A stretch of 64,000 nt of DNA from Enoplosus armatus. Taxonomy: Eukaryota; Chordata; Actinopteri; Centrarchiformes; Enoplosidae. Where the stretch lies: the NCBI RefSeq assembly GCF_043641665.1, contig NW_027261191.1, forward strand, positions 1 through 64,000, written 5' to 3'. Below are positions 43,495-55,256 of the stretch, piece after piece. A program made the translations under genes and the position numbers. Position 1 is the first letter of the stretch, and each line of letters starts with the position of its first letter. Under the pieces are notes generated by a model. It did no database searches and had not been told where the DNA came from. It worked only from the letters and a program-made list of their open reading frames with translations.

Positions 43495-44602
43495 GCAAGA
43501 CCGGGCTACAGTCATGCTAACGGCTATGAGGTTGTACTTGTTAGCATGCATGGATAAGCGTAAATACAGTAAGATTGTTATTCACGTCGGCGGTAATGAC
43601 TCCCGGTTACGCCAATCGGAGGTCACTAAAATTAACGTGGAGTCGGTGTGTTCGTTTGCAAAAACTATGTCGGACTCCGTAGTTTTCTCTGGGCCCCTTC
43701 CCAATTTGACCAGTGATGACATGTTTAGCCGCATGTCATCATTCAACCGCTGGCTGTCGAGGTGGTGTCCAGCAAACGATGTGGGCTTCGTAGATAATTG
43801 GCGGACTTTCTGGAGGAGACCTGGTCTGATGAGGAGAGACGGCATTCATGCCACTTTGGATGGAGCGGCTCTCATATCTAGAAATCTGACCGACTTTATT
43901 AGTGAACCAAAACCGTGACAACCCAGAGTCCAGACCAGGATGCAGAGTCGCAGTCCTACACGCTTCTCTGCGCTTCCATTAGAGCAGTTACCCACCCAAA
44001 ACCCCATAATGACTGTGTCTCCCCCCCGACCACTTAAATTAATTCAATCAAAATTAAACAGGAGAGCAGTCATTAATAAAAACCTAATAAAAATTAAGAC
44101 CACCACTGCTATAGGACAAAACAATAGGAAAATTAAGTGTGGACTGTTAAATATCAGATCTCTGTCATCTAAAGCTGTATTAGTAAACAAGCTAATATCA
44201 GATAATCATTTTGATCTACTGTGCTATTATTACAGCTATTATTACAGCTGTAACTACTATCATCAGTCATATTTCCATTATTATTATAATTATAGCTGCT
44301 ATTTCTACTGCTAGTCCGTCTGTCGGTCTGTCTATCTGTGTCTTTATGTCTATCTCTCTCTCTGTCTCTTTCTGTCTGTCTGTCTGTCTCTCCCCCTCTC
44401 TCTTTCTCCCTCCCTCTCTATGTCTCTCTCTCTCTCCCTCTCTCTCTCTTTCTCAAACCCAACCGGTCAAAGCAGATGACCGCCCACCTAGAGTCTGGTT
44501 CTGCTTGAGGTTTCTGCCTCTTAAAAGGAAGTTTTTCCTTGCCATTGTCGCCAAAGTGCTTGCTCATGGTGGGAACTGTTGGGTCTCTGTAATAACATTA
44601 TA
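43495..44602 (+). mobile_element. L2/CR1-like LINE remnant, left part, unit 3
   Basis: Same structure as unit 2; it resumes at 50643 beyond the L1-like insertion. Confidence 0.65.
43514..43918 (+). pseudogene. L2/CR1-like LINE ORF1 esterase remnant, unit 3
   Basis: The translation is identical to the unit 2 copy, with the same GGND and DGIH blocks and the same missing N-terminus. Confidence 0.6.
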
Positions 44603-44898
44603 TTATTATTATTATCAAAGTGTTTTTATTGAATTTTCTGTTCAAACAACAAACATCCCATTCAAAAAAAAAAAATAAATAAAATAAAAAAAATAAAATA
44701 AAATAAAATAAAAAAATAAATTAAAAAAAAGACAGCAGGACTCAAAACATACATCTCAAATACAGGTCTAAACCACAGACAAAACAGTAACAAGACATAC
44801 CATACTAATATCAGACATCAGACATACCCATCACCCATGTGGGAAGGGAAGGGAAGGAGGGGGGGGGGGTCAAAAGCTGCCATCTATGTTGGGGCTAA

Positions 44899-47800
44899 TT
44901 AGAACTCATGTTCAAAGTAGGAAATAAAAGGCTGCCAGACCGTAGAGTACTTCTTAGTGTTGCCCTGCAAGGTGAATCTAATATGTTCTAATTTAAGGTG
45001 TGCCATCACCTCTTCTACCCATCGTTTATGGGATGGCGGTGTCGCCTTTATCCAGTTAAGTAGGATCAATCTCCTAGCCAGCAATGAAGAGAATGCTATT
45101 GTTTTCCTTTGAGAGATTGTTAGTGGCGCTTCCCTTGGTGTCACACCAAAGATGGCTGTCAGAGGGCCGGGCTCTATATCTTTGTTATAGATTGACGAGA
45201 AAGTTCTAAAAATTCTGGCCCAGAACTCTTTCAGCTTGGGACAGGACCAGAACATATGACCTATATTGGCTGGCAACTGTTTACATCTAGGGCAAGTCGG
45301 ATCAGCCCCCTGATACATTCTTGCCAGTTTGTCCCTTGAGAAATGAAGTCTGTGTAAGACCTTAAACTGTATCAATCCATGTCTAACACATACAGAAGAA
45401 GAGTGTATTAGTTCCACTGCCCGTCTCCAGTCAACATCTGATATGTCCAATTCTAACTCTTCCTCCCACTTCCTTTGTAAGATATCAAGGGATGGGGAAG
45501 CCACCTTCTGGATGCTCACATAGAGCGTGGAAACCGTCCCTTTAAGAGTTGGATTCATGTCTAGCAGCCCATCTATCCATCCACTCCGCGGCAACTCAAG
45601 GGATGAGGCGAATGTCTTTTTCACAAAATCTCGAACCTGAAAATATCTTAAGTAATTCGTCTTTGAGGGGATTCCATATTCCTTCTCCAACTGAGCAGCA
45701 GACATGAAAACACCACCTTTAAAAAGATTTTTGACGCATTCCACCCCAGCTCTATACCATTCCCTAAATGCTGTTCCCCCAAGGGCCGGGGAGAATAAGT
45801 GATTGCCATAGACGGGAGCAGACAGGAGGGCGTTTCTATTTTTAAAATGTGTTCTGAATTGGACCCAGATTTTGATAGAGTCACATACAACAGGGTTGTT
45901 TGTGTAAAGGTGTTTGCTTAAGGGCAGAGGAGCGCAGACCAGGGAGCATAGGGACACCGGGCTAGATGCATATCTTTCCATATGTACCCACACTGGAGTT
46001 TCATCGTCATCCAACTTTGAGACCCAAAACAACACCTTATGTATATTAGCAGCCCAATAATAGTGCATATAATTTGGTAGGGCCAGGCCTCCCTCTTCCC
46101 TCTGTCTCTCAAGGAACTCCCTTCTTATCCGGGGGACTTTTTTTTCCCAGATAAAGGTGGATGTACATTTATTCAGTTCTTTAAAAAATGACTTCGGTAT
46201 GAAAATTGGTACCGTCTGGAATAAATAGAGGAACCGTGGCATTATGTTCATTTTAACAGAATTTATCTTCCCTGCTAATGATAGGGGGAGGGATGACCAC
46301 CTTTCCATATCTAATTTTGCCGTATCCAATGTTACTTTAAAATTATGATTAAATAAATCTTTATACCTCCTTGTTACATTGATACCTAAATAGGTAAACT
46401 TATCCTTATTTGTTGTAAAGGGATAGGCCTGGAATGAAAGTTTCCTCGCCTGTTTATTAATTGGGAAAAGGACACTTTTTCCCAGGTTAATTTTATAACC
46501 CGACACCCTCCCATAGTCTTCGATAATACCAAGAGCTACCGGGATGTTCGTGACAGGATTCGACAGGAAGAGGAGGAGGTCATCAGCGTATAAAGACAAC
46601 TTATGAATTTGCGTGCCCCTGTGTATTCCCCCGAGCTCAGCAGCATGCCTCAGCATTATTGCGAGGGGCTCAATTGCCACATCAAAGAGCATGGGCGACA
46701 AGGGGCAACCCTGCCTTGTCCCCCGAAACAGAGGAAAAGGTTCAGATATTATATTGTTTGTTCTTACCATAGCCTGGGGGTTCGCATAAATTATCTCAAT
46801 CCACGAGCGAAATTTAGGACAGAATCCGAATCTCTCGAGGGCCGTGAACAGATAGAAATACTCTATTCTATCAAAGGCTTTGTGGGCATCCAGGGAGATC
46901 ACAATCTCAGGCTCAATGTTATCTTCAGCAGTGTATATCACATTAAACAAGCGACGGAGATTACTGGAAAGTTGTCTACCAGCAACAAACCCTGTCTGGT
47001 CAGGATGAATTATTTTACTTATAACAAGCTCAATCCTAGCCGCCAATATTTTGGCCAATATCTTATAATCACAGCCAAGTAGACTCACTGGGCGGTATGA
47101 TTCACATTTAAGTGGGTCTTTATTTTTCTTAAGGAGTACAGAGATCAAAGCCTGTGACATTGTTTGAGGCAAAGCTTTTTTATCAAGGACCTCCCTATAT
47201 ACTCCACAAAGCAGGGGTATCAGTTTAGAAGCGAATGTTTTATAAAACTCACTTGGGAACCCATCAGGGCCCGGCGCTTTGCCTGTCTTCATATTCCGAA
47301 TCGCATTCTCTATCTCCCTAGCCGTCATGGGTCCCTCTAATCTATCCCTATCTGCGTCATCTAGGGATGGTATTTCCAGATTTTCAAAAAAAATTTTCAC
47401 TCGTTCCTTGTCATCTGTTTCTGAAGTATACAGATCCTTATAAAAAGATTTAAATTGGTCGTTAATACCCTTCTGATCTATAATTTTGTTTCCCAGGTTA
47501 TCTCCTATCTGTACTATCCTGCCAGCAGCTGCTGATTGCTTCAACTGGTAGCTCAGGAGCTTACCCGCACGCTCACCATGCTCATAGAGATCCTGTCTTG
47601 ACCTAAGATATAGATCCTCCTCACATTGACTTATCAAGACATCATATTCAGTTTGGAGCAAAATCCGCTTTCTATGTAGCTCCTCAGAGGGAGTCATAGA
47701 ATTTGCCAGGTCAACTTCTTTTATTGCTTTTATTAATTCCGTGGTACGTTTCATCTTTCTCTTCCTTTCACCAGCACTGTATGAAATTATTTGTCCTCGT

Positions 47801-48702
47801 AAATAAGCTTTTAAGGATTCCCACAGAGTGCCATTACTTATATCAGGGGTATCATTAAGTTCTAAGAAAAAGACTATTTGCGAGTTTATGAATTTTGTAA
47901 AATCATCATCTGCCAATAGCCTGCTATTAAGGCGCCACATTCTCTGAGGTGGCGTATTCTCAGGAAAGTGAAGTTTCAACATGACCGGGCTGTGATCAGA
48001 TATTACTATACCAGTGTATTCTACATCTGTTACTATAGAAGTCAGTTTATTATCTAATAAGAAATAGTCAATTCTAGTATATGTTTGATGTGGTGGGGAG
48101 TAAAAGGAGTACTGTCTGGAGGTTGGGTTTATGAATCTCCATGGATCAAACACACCATATGCTTTACAAAAAGAGTTAATGCATTGTGCTGATTTACTTA
48201 ATACATTGGATGTTGGGCTAGAGCGGTCCAAGGTTGAGTCTAGGACACAGTTTAGGTCTCCCCCTAGAATCAGATTATGAGCGTCCAAATTAGGCAGTAA
48301 TGAGAATAAGTCCTTAAAAAATTGAACATTATCCCAATTGGGTGCGTATATGTTTGCCAACACCACTGGCATATTGAATAATTTTCCAACCACAATAACA
48401 TATCGACCATGTTTATCTTTTATAGTAGTTGTTTCTACGAATTGTACATTCCTGTGTATAAGGATGGCCACTCCTCGACTCTTACTATTGAAATTTGAGT
48501 GATAAATCTGATTGAATCCCCCCCTACAAAGCTTGAGGTGGTCCTTGTTCAACAAATGCGTCTCCTGTAAGTAAACTATCTCCGCTCCCTGGTCTCTCAA
48601 ATGCGAAAATATCTTACTCCGTTTAGCCGGCTTATTGATCGCCCTTACGTTCCAGCTCATCAATTTTGTGTCCATTCTGCTCGCATCCATGTTTGGTGCC
48701 AT
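44899..48702 (-). CDS. L1/Tx1-like ORF2, unit 3
   Basis: 1267 residues, translation identical to unit 1. Confidence 0.93.
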   Translation of the reverse strand: MAPNMDASRMDTKLMSWNVRAINKPAKRSKIFSHLRDQGAEIVYLQETHLLNKDHLKLCRGGFNQIYHSNFNSKSRGVAILIHRNVQFVETTTIKDKHGRYVIVVGKLFNMPVVLANIYAPNWDNVQFFKDLFSLLPNLDAHNLILGGDLNCVLDSTLDRSSPTSNVLSKSAQCINSFCKAYGVFDPWRFINPTSRQYSFYSPPHQTYTRIDYFLLDNKLTSIVTDVEYTGIVISDHSPVMLKLHFPENTPPQRMWRLNSRLLADDDFTKFINSQIVFFLELNDTPDISNGTLWESLKAYLRGQIISYSAGERKRKMKRTTELIKAIKEVDLANSMTPSEELHRKRILLQTEYDVLISQCEEDLYLRSRQDLYEHGERAGKLLSYQLKQSAAAGRIVQIGDNLGNKIIDQKGINDQFKSFYKDLYTSETDDKERVKIFFENLEIPSLDDADRDRLEGPMTAREIENAIRNMKTGKAPGPDGFPSEFYKTFASKLIPLLCGVYREVLDKKALPQTMSQALISVLLKKNKDPLKCESYRPVSLLGCDYKILAKILAARIELVISKIIHPDQTGFVAGRQLSSNLRRLFNVIYTAEDNIEPEIVISLDAHKAFDRIEYFYLFTALERFGFCPKFRSWIEIIYANPQAMVRTNNIISEPFPLFRGTRQGCPLSPMLFDVAIEPLAIMLRHAAELGGIHRGTQIHKLSLYADDLLLFLSNPVTNIPVALGIIEDYGRVSGYKINLGKSVLFPINKQARKLSFQAYPFTTNKDKFTYLGINVTRRYKDLFNHNFKVTLDTAKLDMERWSSLPLSLAGKINSVKMNIMPRFLYLFQTVPIFIPKSFFKELNKCTSTFIWEKKVPRIRREFLERQREEGGLALPNYMHYYWAANIHKVLFWVSKLDDDETPVWVHMERYASSPVSLCSLVCAPLPLSKHLYTNNPVVCDSIKIWVQFRTHFKNRNALLSAPVYGNHLFSPALGGTAFREWYRAGVECVKNLFKGGVFMSAAQLEKEYGIPSKTNYLRYFQVRDFVKKTFASSLELPRSGWIDGLLDMNPTLKGTVSTLYVSIQKVASPSLDILQRKWEEELELDISDVDWRRAVELIHSSSVCVRHGLIQFKVLHRLHFSRDKLARMYQGADPTCPRCKQLPANIGHMFWSCPKLKEFWARIFRTFSSIYNKDIEPGPLTAIFGVTPREAPLTISQRKTIAFSSLLARRLILLNWIKATPPSHKRWVEEVMAHLKLEHIRFTLQGNTKKYSTVWQPFISYFEHEF

Positions 48703-49234
48703 GTCAGGAGTCCGCAGCCCGGAATCACCATTGCACCCCTATGATACCCACTTTCCGGATCACACCTTGAAGATTTGGCAGCAAAAACAAAAAGGTTAAA
48801 AGGAGAGGGTCTGGGGAGGGAGGGGGGGGTGTCACACACACAGACACAGCTAACACATAACACATTACATATATGAACGCTAACACAGTGCTCTTTAACG
48901 AGCTCTCTCGTGGCCAACCGGTCCATCATCCTCCTACACACCAAGCCTACCGTGTGCGGCTCCGTGTATATCACCCCCTAACCTTAAAAGTATAACATCA
49001 CCCCTTTGACTTAATCACCTCATGGGAAAAACAAACAGAGGGAGCTCTCAAGAGCAAGATCCTAAATAATGTAAAATATTAAAAATAGAAATAAAAGGCA
49101 ATACCATAGGCAGTAGGCAACAATAGCCAAGGGGGAAAAATCAATTCTTAAACCTTGAATAAGACAAAACAATAATATGACAGGGCAACCGTAGCTCCTA
49201 GGATGGGATGAGAATTATATATCTATATACACAG

Positions 49235-49292
<58 letters not shown>

Positions 49293-49474
49293 CACCCAGC
49301 AATATATGTGAGTGCATGTGCATATCCCCACTTAAATACACACTGAAACAAATATTTCTTTGTCAATATTGTCAAATCTAGTCAACAAAATCCTGCTTGC
49401 AGTAGTCATCCCATTTCAACAGTGTAAGCATGTGTACATTTCTACTTAGCCAAGCTGAAACCAGTCTATATGCT

Positions 49475-50455
49475 TCACCCAGGGTTCAGTTTCTTCTTGA
49501 TGTAATCCACGGCGTCTTTTGGGCTCTCGAAGATTTTCGTTTGCCCTCCTTCTGGCGTAATCACCAGGGTTGCCGGGTAACGCAGCCCATATCTGATCCC
49601 CGTGCAGGCCCGCAGGAGGCTTCTTGCTTCTTTGAAGGCTGCTCTCTTACTGTTTACCTCCTGGGTGTAGTCCGGGAAGATGTGAATCTGTCCGCTCCGA
49701 CCCTCCGGTGTTCTCTCCATTTCTCTCGCCTTCTTCATTATCTCCTCTTTCTCTGTAAAGTAGTGACATCTCACGACGAACGCTCTCGGCGCAACTCCGT
49801 TCCCGTCTCGTCTCGCGCCGAGTGTCCGGTGTGCTCGATCAAGCGTCGGTGTTACTGCTAGTCCCAACTTGTCTTTCAGCAAGCCCGCCATAAAGTCTGA
49901 CGGCTTTTTGCCCGTCTCGGCCCCTTCTCTTACCCCCACGACACGTATGTTGTTGCGTCGTGATCGTGCCTCGAGGTCTTCACTCCGTCCCCTCAGCTTC
50001 AGTACCTCCTTCTCCATTTCTTTCAGTTTTGTCTCAATGTTGGTTATGCTGTCAGACTGACCATTCAATATTTCATCCACCTCTTTTTTCCGTTCGTCCA
50101 TCCTATTAGCCAAACTGCTAGTATGATCGCTAATCAGCCTCACCTCCCCACGTAGCAACTCAAACTGAGCTTTAGCATTCTCTTCCACGCTCCTAGCCCA
50201 TTTTTCCATCTCGGCCTTCGTCTCTTTCCTTCCTTTCTCTACTTCTTCTTTGCACCTCACGATCTCGGTCTTTGTCTCCTCCCTGTATTTCGTATTCTCA
50301 ACGTTGCCGTTTTTAATCTCGGACATCATATCCTTAGCCCACTGAGGCATGTCGTCGGCACGTGTTAGGCTAATATCACCCTTGCTAGCCGAGGAGGTCA
50401 AGTTGCTAACCACCGGCGGCTTTTCTCCGCCCGTTCGAGTCGATCTGGAGGTCAT
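49475..50455 (-). CDS. L1/Tx1-like ORF1, unit 3
   Basis: Translation identical to unit 1, with the start chosen at MTSRSTR. Confidence 0.88.
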   Translation of the reverse strand: MTSRSTRTGGEKPPVVSNLTSSASKGDISLTRADDMPQWAKDMMSEIKNGNVENTKYREETKTEIVRCKEEVEKGRKETKAEMEKWARSVEENAKAQFELLRGEVRLISDHTSSLANRMDERKKEVDEILNGQSDSITNIETKLKEMEKEVLKLRGRSEDLEARSRRNNIRVVGVREGAETGKKPSDFMAGLLKDKLGLAVTPTLDRAHRTLGARRDGNGVAPRAFVVRCHYFTEKEEIMKKAREMERTPEGRSGQIHIFPDYTQEVNSKRAAFKEARSLLRACTGIRYGLRYPATLVITPEGGQTKIFESPKDAVDYIKKKLNPG

Positions 50456-50642
50456 TTTCGGTCGTAAACTGCACTGAGAACGCACTCGTTCACTCCCAAA
50501 ACAGAATCTTATTCGTCCAGCCCCCCCAAAATGATACAAATATGGCGATATTAATATTTTTGACTACTTTTACACGGAGCCTCCGCACACACGTCTTCAC
50601 ACGGCAAAGCACATCCGGAAGTCTTCCTGTAATAACATTATA

Positions 50643-50740
50643 AAGAGTCGGTCTAGACCTGCTCTATTTGTAAAGTGTCATGAGATGACTTTTGTTGTGA
50701 TTTGGCGCTATATAAATAAAATTGAATTGAATTGAATTGA
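50643..50740 (+). mobile_element. L2-like LINE 3' end, unit 3
   Basis: Same tail; pairs with 43495-44602. Confidence 0.8.
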
Positions 50741-51248
50741 AAAGAAATATTTCATTAAGAATATCTGTCCTAAATGATGATCTGCCAGATCTCATGCTTG
50801 TTAGTGCTGCAAAGCTGTCAGATGCAATAACAGTGTTATTTATTTCCTTCTCTTCTATCCACTGCAAGGCCAATAATATTGCCAATAGCTCTGAGGTATA
50901 TACTGACAAGTGGTCTGACACTCTTTTCCTAATATATGATTCAGTCACTCGGATATAAGCTGCTGCACCTGCACACCCTGTAACAGGATCTTTGGAGCCA
51001 TCTGTGAATATGAACACAGAGTCTGAAAAATGCTGATCAAACTTTGCGGCATACTGAAAGTTGCTTTGACTTGTCCTTCAATTGCTGCTGTATATTGAGG
51101 TCTATACTTGGCAAGGAGAACAACCAGGGAAGAATGGAAGAAATTGAAACTGTGGGGCTGTACTGTAATTGATGGCCTTTGCATCACCAATCCACCCAAA
51201 ACTTTTGTCTCATTATGTTCCCAGCATTCTGTTAAAACACTTTTGGCA
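50741..51248 (-). pseudogene. LINE RNase H fragment, unit 3
   Basis: Same fragment, with identical RNase H translation (50664-51017 frame). Confidence 0.6.
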
Positions 51249-51253
51249 GGATG

Positions 51254-51774
51254 TGTCATGTCTCGTCATTTACGTTAAGTTACCGTTTTTGTCTCGTTTA
51301 GTCATGTTGTCTTGTCATTTCCTGTTTTATTTTGTAGTATTGTGTGCCCTCTCGTTTCAGAACATTTTACTTCCTGCCCTCGTGTTTCCCGCCTTTGTGA
51401 TTGTCAGTCCCCCTGATTGTTTCCACCTGTGTTCACTCACCTCATGTTTAAATAGTCTGCGTCTCCCTTTGTCTTGTGGCAGTTTGTCTTGTCCTCAGTG
51501 CCATGATAACCAGCGGTAATTCCATGTCAAGATTTCCTGTTAGTCCCTGTGTGAGTTGTTTCAGTGTTCTTGTTAATTTGTTCACTTTACTGTCTTGTTT
51601 TTCCTAGTTTTGTTCCTCCACTTTTTGGGAGTGATTTTCTGTTGTTAACTTTGTAGATATCTCTTGCTTTGTCAAGCTTCATATTTTGTTATAAATAAAT
51701 ACTCTTTATTATATATTTGTACTTTGTTTGAGTCGTGTGTGTGGGTTCATTTTTTGCCTTGCTCAGTCGTGACA
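51254..51774 (+). mobile_element. Probable solo LTR, unit 3
   Basis: Same length and ends as unit 1. Confidence 0.5.
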
Positions 51775-51779
51775 AGATG

Positions 51780-53410
51780 CATATCAGAATCAGAAACTGT
51801 TTATTACTAAGTAACATACATTACAAGGAATTTGCCGTGGTCTGAAGGTGCTATTGTTTTGACAACAAATATGTAGAATATAAAAGGTAAAATAAAAATA
51901 AGATAAGATAAATAACAAACAGTGTAGTGACCAAAATAAAGTGTCCAGTAGGGGGTGGGTGCGTTAATGTAACGCAGGGGGGACAGGGGTGATGTACGTT
52001 AATATAACGTATAACTTGTGTTTGTGTTCGGGGGGGGGTCAATGTAAGTTCGTCAGGTTGACTGCAGAGGGGAAGAAACTGTTTTTGTGGTGGGAGGTTT
52101 TGGTCCTGATGGACCGCAGCCTCCTGCCAGAGGGGAGGGGGTCGAACAGATGGTGTCCAGGGTGGGAGGGGTCAGCAGCGATCTTCCCTGCTCTCCTCAG
52201 GGTCCTGGAGGAGTACAGGTCCTGAAGAGATGATGTTCAGCTCCCTCAGGAGCTTGACGGAGCTTGACGGACTGGTGACTGGAGGTGCAGCTGTTGGTGT
52301 ACAGGGAGAAGAGTAGAGGAGAAAGAACACAGCCTTGAGGGGAGCCGATGCTGATCGTCCGCGAGTCTGAGACGTGTTTCCCCAGCTTCACGTGCTGCTT
52401 CCTGTCAGACAGGAAATCTGTGATCCACCTGCAGGTGGGGTCAGGCACGTTCAGCTGGGAGAGCTTGTCCTGAAGAAGAGCCGGGACGATCGTGTTGAAG
52501 GCAGAGCTGAAGTCCACGAACAGGATCCTGGCATAGGATCCTGCGGAGTCCAGGTGCTGGAGGATGAAGTGTAGGGCCAAGTTGACGGCGTCGTCTACAG
52601 ACCTGTTGGCTCTGTAGGCGAACTGCAGGGGGTCCAGCAGAGGGTCGGTGATGGATTTGAGGTGGGACAAAACCAGGCGTTCAAATGATTTCATGACCAC
52701 AGAGGTCAGGGCGACGGGTGTGTAGTCATTTAATCCTGTGGGCCCTGGTTTTTTGGGGACGGAGATGATGGTGGAGGCCTTGAAGCAGGCTGGCACGTGG
52801 CATGTCTCCAGTGAGGTGTTGAAGAGGCTCTTGGCTTGTAGTTGGTGATCTGTCTGAGCCCCCTCCACACAGAAGCAGAGTCGTTGGAGGAGAACTGGTC
52901 TTGTAGTCTCTCTGAGTACAGTCGTTTAGCTTCCCTCACCGCCTTGCTAAACTTGTACTTGGCTTCCTTAAACTCTGCTCTGTTGCCACTCTTAAACGCC
53001 TCTTCCTTTTCCAACCTCAGCTGTCGCAGTCTTTCTGTGAACCAGGGTTTGTCGTTGTTATAACTCACCCTGGTCCGAGTTGGTACGCAGCAGTCCTCAC
53101 AGAAGCTGATATATGAAGTCACAACCTCTGTGTACTCATCCAGACTGTTGGTAGCAGTCCTGAAAACATCCCAGTCAGTACAGTCCAAACACGCCTTCAG
53201 GTCCTCTGCAGCTTCACTGGTCCACTTCTTCGAAGTTCTCGCAACAGACTTAGAAAGTTTTAATTTCTGCCTGTATGCAGGAATCAGGTGGACTATGTCA
53301 TGGTCAGAGTGTCCCAATGCAGCGCGGGTGACGGCGTGAAAAGCGTTAATGACTGTGGTGTAACAGTGATCCAGAGTCCAAATATACAACTGAGCGCCAC
53401 AGGAAATCAT
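51780..53410 (-). mobile_element. Rex1/Babar-like LINE remnant, minus strand, unit 3
   Basis: Same lesions and identical partial translations (52197-52868 and 52730-53410). Confidence 0.75.
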
Positions 53411-53577
53411 TCCTGCCTGTGGCCATCAAACTGTTCAACTCCTCCCTCAGAGTGTCAGACACTCAGAAGAAACAGACTGGAAATCTGGACCTGCTTCTAC
53501 ATATACTACCTCACTATTACTTATTCTTAAATGTCAGTGCAATACATATATGGTCAAACACAATAGTGCAATACATA

Positions 53578-55214
53578 CAGTGCATCCGGAAAGTATTCAC
53601 AGCGCTTCACTTTTTCCACATTTTGTTATGTTGCAGCCTTATACCAAAATGGATTAAATTCATTTTTTTCCTCAAAATTCTACACACAACACCCCATAAT
53701 GACAACGTGAAAAAAGTTTATTTGAGATTTTTGCAAATTTATTAAAAATAAAAAACCTGAGAAATCACATGTACATAAGTATTCACAGCCTTTGCTCAAT
53801 ACTTTGTTGATGCACCTTTGGCAGCAATTACAGCCTCAAGTCTTTTTGAATATGATGCCACAAGCTTGGCACACCTATCTTTGGGCAGTTTCACCCATTC
53901 CTCTTTGCAGCACCTCTCAAGCTCCATCAGGTTGGATGGGAAGCGTCGGTGCACAGCCATTTTCAGATCTCTCCAGAGATGTTCAATCGGATTCAAGTCT
54001 GGGCTCTGGCTGGGCCACTCAAGGACATTCACAGAGTTGTCCTGAAGCCACTCCTTTGATATCTTGGCTGTGTGCTTAGGGTCGTTGTCCTGCTGAAAGA
54101 TAAACCGTCGCCCCAGTCTGAGGTCAAGAGCGCTCTGGAGCAGGTTTTCATCCAGGATGTCTCTGTACTTTGCTGCATTCATCTTTCCCTCTATCCTGAC
54201 TAGTCTCCCAGTTCCTGCCGCTGAAAAACATCCCCACAGCATGATGCTGCCACCACCATGCTTCACTGTAGGGATGGTATTGGCCTGGTGATGAGCGGTG
54301 CCTGGTTTCCTCCAAACGTGACGCCTGGCATTCACACCAAAGAGTTCAATCTTTGTCTCATCAGACCAGAGAATTTTGTTTCTCATGGTCTGAGAGTCCT
54401 TCAGGTGCCTTTTGGCAAACTCCAGGTGGGCTGCTATGTGCCTTTTACTAAGGAGTGGCTTCCGTCTGGCCACTCTACCATACAGGCCTGATTGGTGGAT
54501 TGCTGCAGAGATGGTTGTCCTTCTGGAAGGTTCTCCTCTCTCCACAGAGGAACTCTGGAGCTCTGACAGAGTGACCATCAGGTTCTTGGTCACCTCCCTG
54601 ACTAAGGCCCTTCTCCCCCGATTACTCAGTTTAGATGGCCGGCCAGCTCTAGGAAGAGTCCTGGTGGTTCCGAACTTCTTCCACTTACGGATGATGGAGG
54701 CCACTGTGCTCATTGGGACCTTCAAAGCAGCAGAAATTTTTCTGTAACCTTCCCCAGATTTGTGCCTCGAGACAATCCTGTCTCGGAGGTCTACAGACAA
54801 TTCCTTTGACTTCATGCTTGGTTTGTGCTCTGACATGCACTGTCAACTGTGGGACCTTATATAGACAGGTGTGTGCCTTTCCAAATCATGTCCAATCAAC
54901 TGAATTTACCACAGGTGGACTCCAATTAAGCTGCAGAAACATCTCAAGGATGATCAGTGGAAACAGGATGCACCTGAGCTCAATTTTGAGCTTCATGGCA
55001 AAGGCTGTGAATACTTATGTACATGTGATTTCTTAGTTTTTTATTTTTAATAAATTTGCAAAAATTTCAAAAAAACTTTTTTCACATTGTCATTATGGGG
55101 TGTTGTGTGTAGAATTTTGAGGAAAAAAATTAATTTAATCCATTTTGGAATAAGGGTGTAACATAACAAAATGTGGAAAAAGTGAAGCGCCGTGAATACT
55201 TTCCGGATGCACTG
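53578..55214 (-). mobile_element. Complete Tc1-like DNA transposon, unit 3
   Basis: Same insertion point and same ends, with TA on both sides. Confidence 0.93.
53796..54836 (-). CDS. Tc1-family transposase, unit 3
   Basis: 346 residues, translation identical to unit 1, triad intact. Confidence 0.95.
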   Translation of the reverse strand: MSEHKPSMKSKELSVDLRDRIVSRHKSGEGYRKISAALKVPMSTVASIIRKWKKFGTTRTLPRAGRPSKLSNRGRRALVREVTKNLMVTLSELQSSSVERGEPSRRTTISAAIHQSGLYGRVARRKPLLSKRHIAAHLEFAKRHLKDSQTMRNKILWSDETKIELFGVNARRHVWRKPGTAHHQANTIPTVKHGGGSIMLWGCFSAAGTGRLVRIEGKMNAAKYRDILDENLLQSALDLRLGRRFIFQQDNDPKHTAKISKEWLQDNSVNVLEWPSQSPDLNPIEHLWRDLKMAVHRRFPSNLMELERCCKEEWVKLPKDRCAKLVASYSKRLEAVIAAKGASTKY

Positions 55215-55217
55215 TAC

Positions 55218-55256
<39 letters not shown>

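Larger units (their letters stand above)
21831..43644. repeat. Tandem unit 2
   Basis: Full second copy, 21814 bp. The 16-bp shortfall against unit 1 comes mainly from a shorter (TA)n tract near 27436-27460, one G fewer in the poly-G near 23043, a 2-bp deletion near 29877, and one base fewer in the receptor exon at 38649-38723. Private substitutions seen: 25006, 27965, 28249 and the base near 39179. Confidence 0.97.
44603..50626 (-). mobile_element. Full-length L1/Tx1-like LINE, unit 3
   Basis: Target-site duplications at 44587-44602 and 50627-50642; 6024 bp as in unit 1, including the long (TA)n tract. Confidence 0.9.
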